Shown here in pieces: positions 16,487 through 25,862 of a stretch of DNA of 64,000 nucleotides (positions are counted from its first letter, which is position 1; the number at the start of each line of letters is the position of its first letter). The stretch covers positions 186,001 to 250,000 of the forward strand of contig NZ_FXAT01000007.1 in the NCBI RefSeq assembly GCF_900177725.1, in the 5' to 3' direction. The notes below the pieces were generated by a model, which saw only the letters and a program-made list of their open reading frames with translations, made no database searches and was not told where the DNA came from. Source of the DNA: Paraburkholderia susongensis. GTDB taxonomy: Bacteria > Pseudomonadota > Gammaproteobacteria > Burkholderiales > Burkholderiaceae. The position numbers and the translations under genes were made by a program.

Positions 16487-18703
16487 ATGCAAAAGAAACT
16501 ATGGCCGGCCGTCGCGTTAGCGGCGACCGTGAGCGCTGCTGCGCACGCGGAAATTCCCAACCTGTCGCTCGATTTCCCTCCCACCCCGAGTACGTTGAAC
16601 GTATTCGCGTCGGCGGCCGCTCATCGGCGTGCCGAGACGCTCGTCAACAAGATGACGCTCGACGAAAAGCTGCAGCTCATTCACTCGGAGTACCAAATGT
16701 CTGCCGTGCCGGGCGGCGGCGGGGGCTACATTCAGGGTGTGCCGCGCCTGGGCATTCCCGATATCAACATGGTTGACTCCGCTACGGGCTCGGGCAGCAC
16801 TGTGCAGCCGAGCACGACCTTCCCCGCGACGATTGCGGTAGCGGCAAGCTGGGACCGTCGTCTATCGTCCGACTTCGGCAAGCAGATCGCAATTCAACTG
16901 CGCCAGCAAGGTTTCGCGATGGGGCTCGGCGGCGGCACGAATCTCGCGCGTGAACCGCGCGGCGGCCGTCTCTTCGAGTATCTCGGCGAAGACCCGGTGC
17001 TCGCCGGCGAAATGCTGGCCTGGCGCACCGACGGTACGCAGAGCCAGAAGGTGATCGCGACGATCAAGCACTACATGGGCAACGAGCAGGAGCACAACCG
17101 CAATGGCGGCAACAGCCAGATCGACGAGCGCACGATGCGCGAACTGTATCTGCTGCCGTTCGAAATCGCCGCGCGCCGTGCGCAGCCCGGCAGCGTGATG
17201 TGCAGCTACAACCGCGTCAACGGCACCTATGCGTGCGAGAACTCGCATATCCTCAACGACGTGCTGAAGAACGACTGGCAATTCCAGGGGCAGGTGCAGT
17301 CTGACTGGGGCGCGGCCCAAAGCACGGCGCCCGCGATCAACGCCGGTCTCGATGAGGAAGAGGATGTCGGGCCGACCGTTTATCTGACGCCGGATGCGGT
17401 CAAGCAGGCGATCGCGAACGGCTCGGTTTCGACCGCGCGTCTGAACGACATGGTGGAGCGCAAGCTCTACGTGATGATTCGCACGGGCGTGATGGACGAT
17501 CCGCCGAAGGGTGGCGCGACGATCGACTTCGCTGCCGCGAATGCGTTCACGCAATCGGTCGCCGAGCAATCGATGGTACTCCTGAAGAATGCCAACAACC
17601 AGTTGCCGCTTGCCGGCGGTTCGCTGTCGCGCATCGCGGTGATCGGCGGGCATGCCGACGCGGCGGTGCTGACGGGCGGCGGCTCGGGCAATACGCGCGA
17701 CCCGGTGACGGGCTCGTTCGCGGGTTGCGGCGGCCTCACGTTCGGCACGGAGACGGGCTGCAGCTGGTGGACCAATCCGTGGCTGAAGCTGAACGTGCCG
17801 ATCGTTTCGGCGATCCAGGCGCTCGCGCCGCAGGCCAAGGTGACCTTCGCCGGCAACAGCGATCAGCAGTCGCCGTTCCGCGCGTACACGCAGCAGGAGA
17901 TCAGCCAGGCGGCGACGCTCGCGGCTAACTCCGACGTCGCGGTCGTCGTCGTCGCGCAACCGGCCGGTGAGGACATCGGCGATCTGACGAGCCTGAGCCT
18001 CGCGAATCCGAGCAACCAGGATGCGCTCGTCGAAGCGGTCGCGCAGGCCAATCCGCACACGATCGTCGTGGTCGAAAGCGGTAACCCGGTGCTGATGCCG
18101 TGGAAGGACAGCGTGTCGGCCATCGTCGAAGCGTGGTATCCGGGCGAAGCCGGCGGCAAGGCGATCGCGGACGTGCTGTTCGGCAAGGTCAATCCTTCCG
18201 GCAAGCTGCCTGTCACGTTCCCGGTGCGCGACCAGGATACGCCGACGTGGGGCACGAACGGTGCATTTGCAGCAGACCCGGTGTACTCCGAGAAGCTCGA
18301 CATGGGCTATCGCTGGTATGACTCGCAGAACATCACGCCGATGTTCGAGTTCGGCTACGGTCTGTCGTACACGCACTTCGCGTACTCGGGTCTGTCGGTT
18401 GCGCGTCTGCCGGGTGGTTTGATCGACGTATCGTTCAACGTGCGCAACGATGGCCGCGTCGCCGGTGCGGAAGTGCCGCAGGTGTATCTCGGCGTGCCGT
18501 ATCAGGGTGAGCCGCCGCGCCGTCTGGTGGGCTGGGACAAGGTCGGCCTGAATCCCGGCGAATCGCGTCGCGTGCACGTGATGGTGACGCCGCGCATGCA
18601 GAGCGTGTGGGATACGACCAACAACCGCTGGCAGTATGTGCCGGGCAGCAGGGTGTACGTCGGCGCATCGTCGCGCGACATCCGTCTGCAGGGTGGCAAC
18701 TAA
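16487..18703 (+). CDS. secreted glycoside hydrolase family 3 beta-glucosidase
   Basis: GH3 enzyme of 738 aa, exported by a Sec signal peptide (MQKKLWPAVALAATVSAAAH, cleavage near residue 22). The N-terminal TIM barrel carries the FPATIAVAASWD and GGTNLAREPRGGR segments and the nucleophile Asp273 in VQSDWGAAQS. The C-terminal alpha/beta domain (VVVESGNPVLMPW, AIVEAWYPGEAGGKA) and a fibronectin-III-like end (LVGWDKVGLNPGESRRVHV) follow. The start has GGAGAG upstream. It should release glucose or xylose from beta-linked oligosaccharides in the periplasm. It stands alone and ends in a hairpin. Confidence 0.95.
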   Translation: MQKKLWPAVALAATVSAAAHAEIPNLSLDFPPTPSTLNVFASAAAHRRAETLVNKMTLDEKLQLIHSEYQMSAVPGGGGGYIQGVPRLGIPDINMVDSATGSGSTVQPSTTFPATIAVAASWDRRLSSDFGKQIAIQLRQQGFAMGLGGGTNLAREPRGGRLFEYLGEDPVLAGEMLAWRTDGTQSQKVIATIKHYMGNEQEHNRNGGNSQIDERTMRELYLLPFEIAARRAQPGSVMCSYNRVNGTYACENSHILNDVLKNDWQFQGQVQSDWGAAQSTAPAINAGLDEEEDVGPTVYLTPDAVKQAIANGSVSTARLNDMVERKLYVMIRTGVMDDPPKGGATIDFAAANAFTQSVAEQSMVLLKNANNQLPLAGGSLSRIAVIGGHADAAVLTGGGSGNTRDPVTGSFAGCGGLTFGTETGCSWWTNPWLKLNVPIVSAIQALAPQAKVTFAGNSDQQSPFRAYTQQEISQAATLAANSDVAVVVVAQPAGEDIGDLTSLSLANPSNQDALVEAVAQANPHTIVVVESGNPVLMPWKDSVSAIVEAWYPGEAGGKAIADVLFGKVNPSGKLPVTFPVRDQDTPTWGTNGAFAADPVYSEKLDMGYRWYDSQNITPMFEFGYGLSYTHFAYSGLSVARLPGGLIDVSFNVRNDGRVAGAEVPQVYLGVPYQGEPPRRLVGWDKVGLNPGESRRVHVMVTPRMQSVWDTTNNRWQYVPGSRVYVGASSRDIRLQGGN

Positions 18704-18743
18704 AGGGCGCGCTGCTCTAATGCGTTAGGTACCAGGCCGCGAA

Positions 18744-18771
18744 GGCGGGCGCGAGATGTTGCGCGCCCGCC
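18744..18771 (+). terminator. strong GC hairpin after GH3 gene
   Basis: GGCGGGCGCG and CGCGCCCGCC pair perfectly around an 8-base loop, 40 bases past the GH3 stop. No T-run follows, so factor-independent termination is not certain. Confidence 0.45.
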
Positions 18772-18878
18772 GGCCGATGAAATAGCTTCGCCAGTTCGCT
18801 AACCGAAGCAGACCGATGGATTTTCAGGCCGGGTGCGTGCCGATGGTTTTTCCGGCACGCATTCGGTTTAATCGCCCG

Positions 18879-20345
18879 TCATGCCTTGAGCGTGTTCTTG
18901 TAGAACTTCCCGTCTTTCATCACGATGCGCAGGTTTTGCTCAGGGTTCGCGAGGAGGTCGAGATTCTCGAGCGGATTGCCGTCCACGAGCAGCAGGTCGG
19001 CGTATGCGCCTTGCTCGAGCACACCGAGTTTTCGCGGATAAGGGTTGCGTTCGCCGGAGAGCGCAAGCAATTGCCCATTGGTACTGGTTGCCATTTCCAA
19101 GGCTTCGGCTGGACTGTACCAGCGCTTCAGGTGCGTGAGCATCTTGCCCTGCCGCGTGGTGAGTTCCCGCGAAAAGAGTATGTCGGTGCCGAATGCGACC
19201 TTGAGGCCGTGCTTGCGCGCGAGCTTGTACATGTTGTCCGTGCCCGCGGTGACCTCTGCGAATTTTTCGACGGCCGGTCCGGCGAGCGGCGCAACGTCGG
19301 CTGTGCTGAGGAACGGTTGTGTGCTGAGCCACGCGCCGCTTTTCGCCATCATCGCGGCGGTTTTGTCGTCCATCAGATGAGCGTGCTCGATGCAACCTAC
19401 GCCCGCCGCGACAGAGCGCTGAACCGACTCGGGCGTGTAAGTGTGTACGAGTACATATGTGCCCCAGTCCGCGGCCGTTTCGACCGCTGCGCGCAACTGC
19501 CTCTCCGTGAACGTGAGCATGTCCAGCGGGCTGCGCGGCGTTGATACGCCACCGGATCCCATGAGTTTGATTTGCGTCGCTCCCTGAATGAACTGCTCGC
19601 GCACGCGCAGGCGGACTTCATCTTCGGTATCTGCAATCGCAACAGCGCCATCACGTTCCGGCTGGCTGAGATGCCCGCCTTCGCGCGGCAGATCGGTCAG
19701 CGGACGAAAATCGCCGTGGCCTCCGGTCGTCGTGATCATTGCACCGGAAGGATAGATGCGCGGCCCTGACAGCATGCCGCTGTCGATCGCCTGCTTCAGC
19801 GCGAACGTCGGGCCGCCCGCGTCGCGTACGGTGGTGAAGCCGCGCAACAGCGTGCGCTCGGCTTCGGCGCTGGCCGCAAGATGCACGAACGTTATGTCGC
19901 TTTGCAGAACGACCTGAATGGGAAGCGACGCGAGCAGCATATGCCAGTGCATGTCGATCATGCCGGGCATGATGACCTTGCCGCCGCAATCGACGACTGT
20001 CTTGCCTTCGCTCGAAGCAGGCTGCCCCTGACCGATCTGGCTGATCGTGTTGCCTTCCACGACCATATACAGCCCATCGCGCAGCTTGGGCGATTTGCCG
20101 TCGAACAGGCGGAAGTTCGTGAACAGCACCGGCTTGGCGGGCGCATTGGGCGGCAGGGTGCTTTGAGCCTGGCTGAGTCCGGGCAGAACCAGGCTCAGCA
20201 TCGACGCCGCCATACCCGTGACGAAGCCGCGGCGCGACAGGTCGGCGCTGATGCGGCGATTGGCATACTGCACTTGTGACTTGTCGCAAAGACATGAAAG
20301 CGACGGGCTGACTATTTTATTGCCGATGTACTTTCCTGAAGACAT
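18879..20345 (-). CDS. Tat-exported amidohydrolase family protein
   Basis: Metal-dependent hydrolase of 488 aa, in the imidazolonepropionase/prolidase-like branch of amidohydrolases. A twin-arginine signal (SRRGFVTG at 38-45, then a hydrophobic run) indicates folded export to the periplasm. Metal ligands include H133-x-H135 in GMIDMHWHML, later His in VLVHTYTPESV and IEHAHLMD, and Asp in FGTDILFSREL. The C-terminal NPLENLDLLANPEQNLRIVM strand is typical of this group. The gene stands alone. The substrate is unknown; peptidic or lactam compounds are hydrolysed by relatives. Confidence 0.88.
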   Translation of the reverse strand: MSSGKYIGNKIVSPSLSCLCDKSQVQYANRRISADLSRRGFVTGMAASMLSLVLPGLSQAQSTLPPNAPAKPVLFTNFRLFDGKSPKLRDGLYMVVEGNTISQIGQGQPASSEGKTVVDCGGKVIMPGMIDMHWHMLLASLPIQVVLQSDITFVHLAASAEAERTLLRGFTTVRDAGGPTFALKQAIDSGMLSGPRIYPSGAMITTTGGHGDFRPLTDLPREGGHLSQPERDGAVAIADTEDEVRLRVREQFIQGATQIKLMGSGGVSTPRSPLDMLTFTERQLRAAVETAADWGTYVLVHTYTPESVQRSVAAGVGCIEHAHLMDDKTAAMMAKSGAWLSTQPFLSTADVAPLAGPAVEKFAEVTAGTDNMYKLARKHGLKVAFGTDILFSRELTTRQGKMLTHLKRWYSPAEALEMATSTNGQLLALSGERNPYPRKLGVLEQGAYADLLLVDGNPLENLDLLANPEQNLRIVMKDGKFYKNTLKA

Positions 20346-20974
20346 AACTCACCCATAACGTGGATCATCGTGCATCGAAAGCCGCCGCATAACAATAAAT
20401 CGCGGCGAAGAACGCCAAGCGAGGGAAAGAGTATCGTTTGCGGCGAAGGTTGGCAAATTCCGTGCAGACTAAATGGACGGTGGGTTTGCCATGTGGAATT
20501 CATTCGCAGGGAAGTGACGATATGAGCGCCGAATTGTGAACTTTCGGTCGCAAGTGTCTGTTTGTACCAACTTTAGCGGGTAATTTAAAAGAATCTGCTT
20601 GCGACGCCTGAAAAAAACGGGCTATGCTCATGCCACTCACTACTATAGTGAGTCTCCTGGAAGAAAGCGCAACACTCAACTCTGTTGGGGAAGCGAGATG
20701 GGTCAGAGGAATGTCCCAGTAGAACTGTTTCGTCGGGTAATGGCGGCGCCTTTATCACTATTGTCAACGCTTGCTGCGGAAAATCAGGCGGTCCGCACCG
20801 CGGCAACGTGGCATTTACCGCACTACCGCGAACCGGTACGCGCGGTCCGGCTTTTCAATAACAAAGGCCATTCCCGCGGAAATCAACTGCATTACAGCAT
20901 CAGCACTACGCCATAAACGTCAGGACAGGCGGCGTTGCGGTCATCCTGTCCATTTTTTCCACGGAGAAAGCGAA
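20346..20974. other. intergenic region between amidohydrolase and MipA genes
   Basis: About 630 bases without a supportable gene. Short frames here lack ribosome sites. It holds the divergent promoters and a short dyad at 20635-20653. The GC content is lower near 20500-20640. Confidence 0.4.
20635..20653. promoter_or_regulatory. ACTCACT/AGTGAGT dyad
   Basis: Perfect 7-bp arms around ACTAT, within AT-rich DNA about 330 bases before the MipA-like gene. It could be an operator or a small hairpin; there is no adjacent T-run. Confidence 0.3.
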
Positions 20975-21841
20975 ATGATTGATGTGTCGAAGCCACTCGT
21001 GATGAAGGTGGTGGCGGGCTCCGCGTTGTCGATGTTTGCAGTTGCCGCGATGGCGGACGATACGCTGGGTTTGTCGGAAAGTCTGTATTCGATCGGTGCG
21101 CCGGAAATCACCCAGGCGCCTGCCGCCAACGCGAGCCCGTGGCACTTTTCTGTCGGTGGTGGCGTGGTGAACATGCCGAAATTTCCCGGTTCGAGCGGTA
21201 CGAAATGGGAAGCGGTGCCGACGGTGAGTGCGAGTTACGACCGCTTCTTTATCGGCGCAAATCCGGATGCCGCTTCGCTGCTGTCGCTGGGTGCTTATCT
21301 GTACCGCGACAGTAACTGGCGCATCGGCGCGGCTGTGACCTACGATTTCATCCAACCGCGCAGCGAGTCCGACGATTCACGGCTGCGAGGTCTCGGCGAC
21401 GTCAAGCGTACGGCGCATGCCGAACTGTTCGGTGTTTATACCTATCAGTTCATCTCGGCGCGCGCGAGCGTATTGACCGACATCGCCGGCAATGACCGCG
21501 GTACGGTTGCAACCTTCGATCTGATGGGGCGCTACCAGCCGATCCCCCAATTGACGCTTACCGCAGGGCCGGGTTTGACGTGGGCAAGCAGCAAGTACAA
21601 CGAAACCTACTTCGGCGTGACGTCGGAGCAGAGCGCTCGTTCGGGATTGCCAACCTTTTCGGCTGGCTCCGGTTTGAACCAGTTGCGTTTTTCGATAAAC
21701 GGCGCTTACCGGATTGCGACGCACTGGAACGTCGGTGCCAGCGTTTCGCTCGCATGGCTGCGCGGCGATGCAAGCGACAGCCCGATTACCGAGAAAACGA
21801 GCCAGATAACGTACGGCCTTTTCGCCAATTATCTGTTCTAG
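20975..21841 (+). CDS. MipA/OmpV family outer membrane protein
   Basis: Predicted beta-barrel of 288 aa. The ATG at 20975 follows ACGGAGA and opens a signal peptide ending in AAMADD near residue 27. The mature part alternates polar and hydrophobic residues and has the family words SVGGGVVNMPKFPGSSG near the start and SLAWLRGDASDSPITE near the end, closing with NYLF, an outer-membrane C-terminal Phe. MipA proteins are scaffolds or small-molecule-linked barrels; the role here is open. It ends in a strong hairpin shared with the convergent thioredoxin gene. Confidence 0.9.
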   Translation: MIDVSKPLVMKVVAGSALSMFAVAAMADDTLGLSESLYSIGAPEITQAPAANASPWHFSVGGGVVNMPKFPGSSGTKWEAVPTVSASYDRFFIGANPDAASLLSLGAYLYRDSNWRIGAAVTYDFIQPRSESDDSRLRGLGDVKRTAHAELFGVYTYQFISARASVLTDIAGNDRGTVATFDLMGRYQPIPQLTLTAGPGLTWASSKYNETYFGVTSEQSARSGLPTFSAGSGLNQLRFSINGAYRIATHWNVGASVSLAWLRGDASDSPITEKTSQITYGLFANYLF

Positions 21842-21872
21842 TCAGTTCCTCGAATCCTCAAACCTTCAAACG

Positions 21873-21914
21873 CAAGCCCACGTGAACCTGATTGCTCAGG
21901 GGCACGTGGGCTTG
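21873..21914. terminator. bidirectional hairpin between convergent genes
   Basis: CAAGCCCACGTG and CACGTGGGCTTG pair perfectly (12 bp) around an 18-base loop, about 30 bases past the MipA stop and 70 past the thioredoxin stop. There is no T-run on either side, but position and stability suit a two-way terminator. Confidence 0.6.
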
Positions 21915-21981
21915 TTCCATTGAATGGGTCACAAGACACGTTCCGTCCAGTGACTCGCGCCGGTTCTTCGCCAGCACCGCG

Positions 21982-22533
21982 TCAACTCTTCTGCGCGAGC
22001 AGCGCCTGAATCTTCGCTTCAGTCTGCGCATAGTCGCCTTCTCCGAAGTGCGAGTAGACAATCTGCCCTTTCTTGTCGATCAGATAGAACGCGGGCCAGT
22101 ACTGGTTGTTATAGGCATTCCACGTCGCGTACTGATTGTCCTGCGCGACTGGATAGCTGATGCCGAGCCGCTTGATGGCGGTCTTCACGTTACCGGTGTC
22201 GCGTTCGAACGGATACTCGGGCGTGTGAACGCCGATGACCGTCAGCCCCTGATCCTTGTACTTCTGATTCCAGCTTTTCACGTAGGGCAGCGTATTGGCG
22301 CAATTGATACAGCTATAGGTCCAGAAGTCGACCAGCACGACCTTGCCGCGCAATTGCTGCAGTTTGAGCGGTTCGCTATTGAGCCACTGCGTAATGCCCG
22401 TGAATTCGGGCGCGGGCGAAGCGCTTTCCTGCTGCGCGCCAATTGTGGTGGCATGGGTGGCTGCCGTTGCGGCGAATGCGGCGAACGCGGCAAAAGCCGT
22501 GGCGAGAGCGAGAGTCTTGAGTCGGGCGTTCAT
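21982..22533 (-). CDS. secreted thioredoxin-like (TlpA/redoxin) protein
   Basis: Periplasmic thiol-disulfide protein of 183 aa with an Ala-rich signal peptide (about 27 residues) and a redoxin fold. The active site is C75-I-N-C78 in FWTYSCINC, a variant typical of the DipZ C-terminal domain. NQYATWNAYNNQYWPAFYLI supplies the cis-proline region. The start lies directly after the CcdA stop, so it is coupled to that electron donor. The pair probably reduces a periplasmic disulfide or sulfenic acid; the partner is unknown. Confidence 0.92.
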   Translation of the reverse strand: MNARLKTLALATAFAAFAAFAATAATHATTIGAQQESASPAPEFTGITQWLNSEPLKLQQLRGKVVLVDFWTYSCINCANTLPYVKSWNQKYKDQGLTVIGVHTPEYPFERDTGNVKTAIKRLGISYPVAQDNQYATWNAYNNQYWPAFYLIDKKGQIVYSHFGEGDYAQTEAKIQALLAQKS

Positions 22534-22534
22534 G

Positions 22535-23251
22535 TCAGAGTCCTTTGAGGGAGGGGAAAAACGCGGCGAGCCGGGCGTACAGCAGCACGTCGTATTGCAG
22601 ATAGATGGCGAGTGCGGTCAGCATCACCAGTGCGCCGAATACCTGTTGCAGACGATGCGCATGGCGCGACACGACGCGTACGTGACGGGTCACGTAATGT
22701 CCGCCGTAGATGATCGCGAGCATTGGAATCGCGGCGCCGATCGCATACAGCGTGAGCAGCAGCGCTGACCAGCCGAGATCCTGCGCCTTGACCACGAGCA
22801 CGAGGATCGAGGCCAGCACGGGGCCCGCACAGGGTGTCCACACCGCGCCGAGCGACATGCCGAGCACGAAGCCGCCGGCGTTGCCGCTGCCGGGTTGTCC
22901 GCCGGGTGAAATGGCCGCGCCGATGCGCTCGAGCGGCCCCTGTACCTGCGCGACGAGCCAGTCGTAAGGACGCGGCCATACGCGCATGAGACCGGACAAC
23001 GCGAGCAGCGCGATGCCCGTGTTTCTCAGCACCTGCTGCGCGACATGGACGGTGCTCGACACCGCGCCCAGCAGCAATGCAAACGATGCGAAAGTCAGAA
23101 TGAAGCCGGCGACGATAAAGAGCGGTCGTGTACGGCTCGGTTGTTCGACGGAGGTGCCGAGCAGGATCGGCATGACCGGCAGGACGCAAGGCGATGCAAT
23201 CGTGAGCAACCCGGCGAGCAGGGCGAGCGGCGTTTCGAGCGTGCTGTGCAT
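22535..23251 (-). CDS. CcdA/DsbD-like membrane electron carrier
   Basis: Inner-membrane protein of 238 aa with about six helices, passing electrons from cytoplasmic thioredoxin to the periplasm. The two functional Cys are C22 in IASPCVLPV and the Cys in VWTPCAGPV; both helices carry the family's Pro pairs. The ATG at 23251 opens the first helix directly. One base separates its stop from the thioredoxin-like gene. A palindromic TGTATCTG element lies 90 bases upstream. Together the two genes resemble a split DipZ. Confidence 0.92.
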   Translation of the reverse strand: MHSTLETPLALLAGLLTIASPCVLPVMPILLGTSVEQPSRTRPLFIVAGFILTFASFALLLGAVSSTVHVAQQVLRNTGIALLALSGLMRVWPRPYDWLVAQVQGPLERIGAAISPGGQPGSGNAGGFVLGMSLGAVWTPCAGPVLASILVLVVKAQDLGWSALLLTLYAIGAAIPMLAIIYGGHYVTRHVRVVSRHAHRLQQVFGALVMLTALAIYLQYDVLLYARLAAFFPSLKGL

Positions 23252-23339
23252 GATGGGCGTTCCGTTGGCTGGTATGGCCGTATTGGAACGCCCGCAGGTA
23301 TCTGGTTTATGTCGGCAATACGAGGTGCGTGCAATGTTT

Positions 23340-23370
23340 TGTATCTGCGCACTGCACAGATACATTGCGA
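23340..23370. promoter_or_regulatory. TGTATCTG palindrome with TCGCAATGTATCTGTG word
   Basis: TGTATCTG and CAGATACA are perfect 8-bp arms spaced by 9 bases (23340-23364). On the minus strand, 23355-23370 reads TCGCAATGTATCTGTG, which is repeated exactly at 27843-27858 before a DUF4148 gene. A shared regulator is likely. Confidence 0.5.
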
Positions 23371-23449
23371 CACAATTCACCGGGTGCGCTGGCGTACGGG
23401 CTTGCGGAAGCGGCGTTGCCGGAGCGCGCGATTAGTGCGACTACTGCGA

Positions 23450-24421
23450 CTAGCGCGTCCTGCGCTTTTTTGCTGCATTTGCAGAGGCGTTTGCCGCTCG
23501 CTTCGCTTCAGGCGACGAGAACATCGGCATGCGCTCCTGAATCCACCGCAGCAACTCGAGCGGGCCTGGCGCGAGCGGCCGGCCGGTTTTGACCAGCACG
23601 CGAGCTTGCGCGCCGGAAAAGAGCGGATGTGCGATCGGTACTGTCGTCAATTCGCCGCTCGCGATTTCGCGGTAAGCGGCAAATTCGCCGATTAGCGTCA
23701 TGAAGTTCTCAGCGGCTACGAATCGCTTCAGGCCGCTCAGCGAATTGGTCGTCAGCGTCGCGCGGATCGAAACGTTCTCCGCCAATTCCGTCATCTTGAC
23801 GACATGACCAATGCCAAATGTCGAGGGCATCAGCGCCAGCGGGTATGCGCTCAGATCGTCGAGACTGGCGGGTCTTTTCCGCCTGGCGAGCGGATGATCG
23901 CTTCTCAACAGCAGCACGACGGGCTGAAGCGAACTCGCACGATATTCGATGCGCGGATGAGGCGGCGGATTGTACGCGAGCCCGATATGTGCGCGGCTTT
24001 CCGCGACTTCCTCCTGAATCGAATCGACCGCGAGCATGTCCATGCCGATTTCCAGTTCGGGATACTGGGCACAGAATGGCGCGAGTACATCGTCGACGAG
24101 CGTATCGACAAAACCTTCGCTGATGGCGAGCCGGATCTGCCCTCGCTGAAGGCCTTTTAGCGCGTGCAACTGATCTTCGAGCTTCTCCTGCTGCGAGCGA
24201 TAGCCGCGCCAGAATTCGAGCAGATGCGTGGCTGCTTCGGTTGGTTTGACGCCGCGCGGCTGACGTTCGAACAGCACGGTACCTAATTCGTCTTCGAGCA
24301 GCTTGATCTGCCGTGTAATCACGGACGGCGATGTATTGATGCTTTCCGCAGCACCGCGAATGGTGCCGTGCGTCAGCACCTCGTTGAAATACCGAAGGCG
24401 TTGCTGATTGATCTCTCGCAT
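23450..24421 (-). CDS. LysR family transcriptional regulator
   Basis: Regulator of 323 aa. The N-terminal winged HTH (RLRYFNEVLTHGTIRGAAES, then TSPSVITRQIKLLEDELG) is followed by a substrate-binding domain from about residue 92 (GQIRLAISEGFVDTLVDDV). The C-terminal 20 residues are an Ala/Lys/Arg tail. It precedes the CcdA operon in the same direction, 200 bases away, and may control it, but LysR genes more often control divergent genes and none is adjacent here. The ligand is unknown. Confidence 0.92.
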   Translation of the reverse strand: MREINQQRLRYFNEVLTHGTIRGAAESINTSPSVITRQIKLLEDELGTVLFERQPRGVKPTEAATHLLEFWRGYRSQQEKLEDQLHALKGLQRGQIRLAISEGFVDTLVDDVLAPFCAQYPELEIGMDMLAVDSIQEEVAESRAHIGLAYNPPPHPRIEYRASSLQPVVLLLRSDHPLARRKRPASLDDLSAYPLALMPSTFGIGHVVKMTELAENVSIRATLTTNSLSGLKRFVAAENFMTLIGEFAAYREIASGELTTVPIAHPLFSGAQARVLVKTGRPLAPGPLELLRWIQERMPMFSSPEAKRAANASANAAKKRRTR

Positions 24422-24797
24422 GTCATGACCCGGGCGTGGTTGGTGTGTTGCTCATCTTGAGCGTATTCGTGTCGTCATCGTAGATAAAGACGACAGCAAG
24501 ATCTCGGACCATCAATAGCCTCTACACTGGTTGCATGTTTCAAAAGCACGTTGTTCGCACGCAAGGCGAGTTCTCAAATCGCCACCGTATGTTTGCGACA
24601 GCATCTTGCACGCGATCTCCTGTTGTTTGCCGACGCCGCGTGCGGCAAGGACCGTCACATCTCCGCCTGTCGAGACGTCAGAATACTCGAACGCCTGTGT
24701 GTTGCCGAGATTCTGCGGCACGCACGGGCTGTTGCTGAGATCGAAGCCAGTCAGTGCTTTGTCGCGGAAGCATTCGCCGCAGCAAGTTTGTCATTCA

Positions 24798-24872
24798 CGC
24801 TTCGCGCCGCGTCAGCGAGAGGGTCTGCCGTATCGCGAGGCGTGAGTTGCCGATTCGGCACGCCCTTCGAGC
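24798..24872. repeat. imperfect direct repeat, copy A
   Basis: About 75 bases, roughly 85% identical by eye to 26241-26320 in the same orientation, sharing CGTCAGCGAG, TCTGCCGTATCGC and ACGCCCTT. The two copies flank the Hcp/DUF1493 islet. Both can be translated on the minus strand as the end of a short frame, so they may be remnants of one duplicated gene end. Confidence 0.6.
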
Positions 24873-24940
24873 CATGCTTCACGTGCGTTCATCGCATTCT
24901 CCCGTGTCCGTCGAGGTTGACAGAGGTGCGCAGCAGAGGC

Positions 24941-25060
24941 TCACGATTGAATCTCTGCCGGACAGAGTCCGGGCATGCCGGCAGCCGCGGCGACCGCGCG
25001 GGCGAGTTCGGAATATTCGCCCTCCAGCGCGCCGCAGAGCGACGCGATGAAGAAGCGGGG
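24941..25060 (-). pseudogene. gene remnant, C-terminal fragment
   Basis: A GC3-biased frame on the minus strand ending at 24941-24943 reads FFIASLCGALEGEYSELARA, then MPGLCPAEIQS and stop. It looks like the C-terminus of a real protein but has no start, and the reading frame upstream runs out of phase into the DUF1493 gene. It is probably debris from a rearranged effector locus. The family was not recognised. Confidence 0.35.
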
Positions 25061-25071
25061 CCTATGGCTTT

Positions 25072-25431
25072 TCAGGCGGGGCAATCGTTGTGCAGCGCTC
25101 CAGAATCCCACTTGCCTGAAAGCAGGGCTTTGTGGAGCATCCTGACGGTTAGCGGCTCCCGTTTCAGGGAGTGCTGCCGTCTCAGCACGTGGCGGGTGAG
25201 GAAGTGGTACAGGAGGCCTTCTCCTTCCATCAGGAAATATCGATGGAAGTCGTAGTCTCCACGGTCTATGCCGAAAGACTCGAAGAACCGTTGCATGAAA
25301 ATATCGGCATCGTCGCCTTGCTGGCCCAGATCGTTTTCGACGGACATGTCTGGTGTGACCGGCTTCTTTGCTGGCAGGCGAGCTTCCTGCCTGACGAACA
25401 ACTCCAGACTTTCCCAGGCACGATCTTCCAT
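25072..25431 (-). CDS. DUF1493 family protein
   Basis: Small protein of 119 aa matching the DUF1493 layout: an N-terminal helix (WESLELFVRQEARLP), the pattern SVENDLGQQGDDADIFMQRF resembling an acyl-carrier fold, and a C-terminal helix region. Its ATG shares one base with the TGA of the preceding gene, so translation is coupled. GC content is lower than the flanks. DUF1493 is an uncharacterised family; in this context it may be an immunity or accessory protein to the upstream ORF, which is inference from the Hcp neighbour. Confidence 0.75.
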   Translation of the reverse strand: MEDRAWESLELFVRQEARLPAKKPVTPDMSVENDLGQQGDDADIFMQRFFESFGIDRGDYDFHRYFLMEGEGLLYHFLTRHVLRRQHSLKREPLTVRMLHKALLSGKWDSGALHNDCPA

Positions 25432-25862
25432 CAAAACACCCTGTCCTCGGATCCGACGATCCGATCGTATTTCAGAACTGTGTTGTGCGTAATCTGGTAG
25501 GCGTCGTTTGCCAGCAGCACCCAGCCAGCGCCGGGAATGGTTCGGCCGACAAAGACACTTAACCGGTGCGTCAGGATCCATCTGAACTGTTTCATGCTCT
25601 GCCAGGTGAAGGTTGGCAATACCTTGTGTTTGAGTTCGTACCTGAACAGTGACCGGGACATGACCGATGCAACGGATGTTCCTCGTGTAGCTCCCAGCGG
25701 TTTGGCTCTCGTGGGCAGGAGCGGAAGCCCTGACAGGATGAGCAACACAGCTTCAACGTCATCAATCTCAAGCTGCGAGCATGTTTCATCGACGACGATA
25801 AACAGGAACAATTCGGCAGGGGTTAGATTGCTATGGGATCCGTAATTGTACGTATGGCTCAT
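25431..25862 (-). CDS. hypothetical protein in Hcp-DUF1493 cassette
   Basis: A 143-aa protein I cannot name with confidence. It opens with TPAELFLFIVVDETCSQLEI, has an Arg/Lys middle (FTWQSMKQFRWILTHRL), and a Gly-rich hydrophobic segment GRTIPGAGWVLLANDAYQI. It overlaps the Hcp stub by 4 bases (ATGA) and the DUF1493 start by one base, so the three are one translational unit. It may be a membrane-active effector detached from its Hcp carrier, or an accessory protein. GC is lower than in the neighbourhood, suggesting transfer. Confidence 0.6.
   Translation of the reverse strand: MSHTYNYGSHSNLTPAELFLFIVVDETCSQLEIDDVEAVLLILSGLPLLPTRAKPLGATRGTSVASVMSRSLFRYELKHKVLPTFTWQSMKQFRWILTHRLSVFVGRTIPGAGWVLLANDAYQITHNTVLKYDRIVGSEDRVF

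Noticed and set aside
20599..20916. Short frames upstream of the MipA gene
   Set aside because: They lack ribosome sites and run into the promoter of the MipA gene, whose signal peptide clearly starts at 20975.
24512..24721. 69-codon minus-strand frame near the LysR gene
   Set aside because: No ribosome site and no recognisable motif; plus-strand frames over the same DNA look equally good, so it is likely chance.
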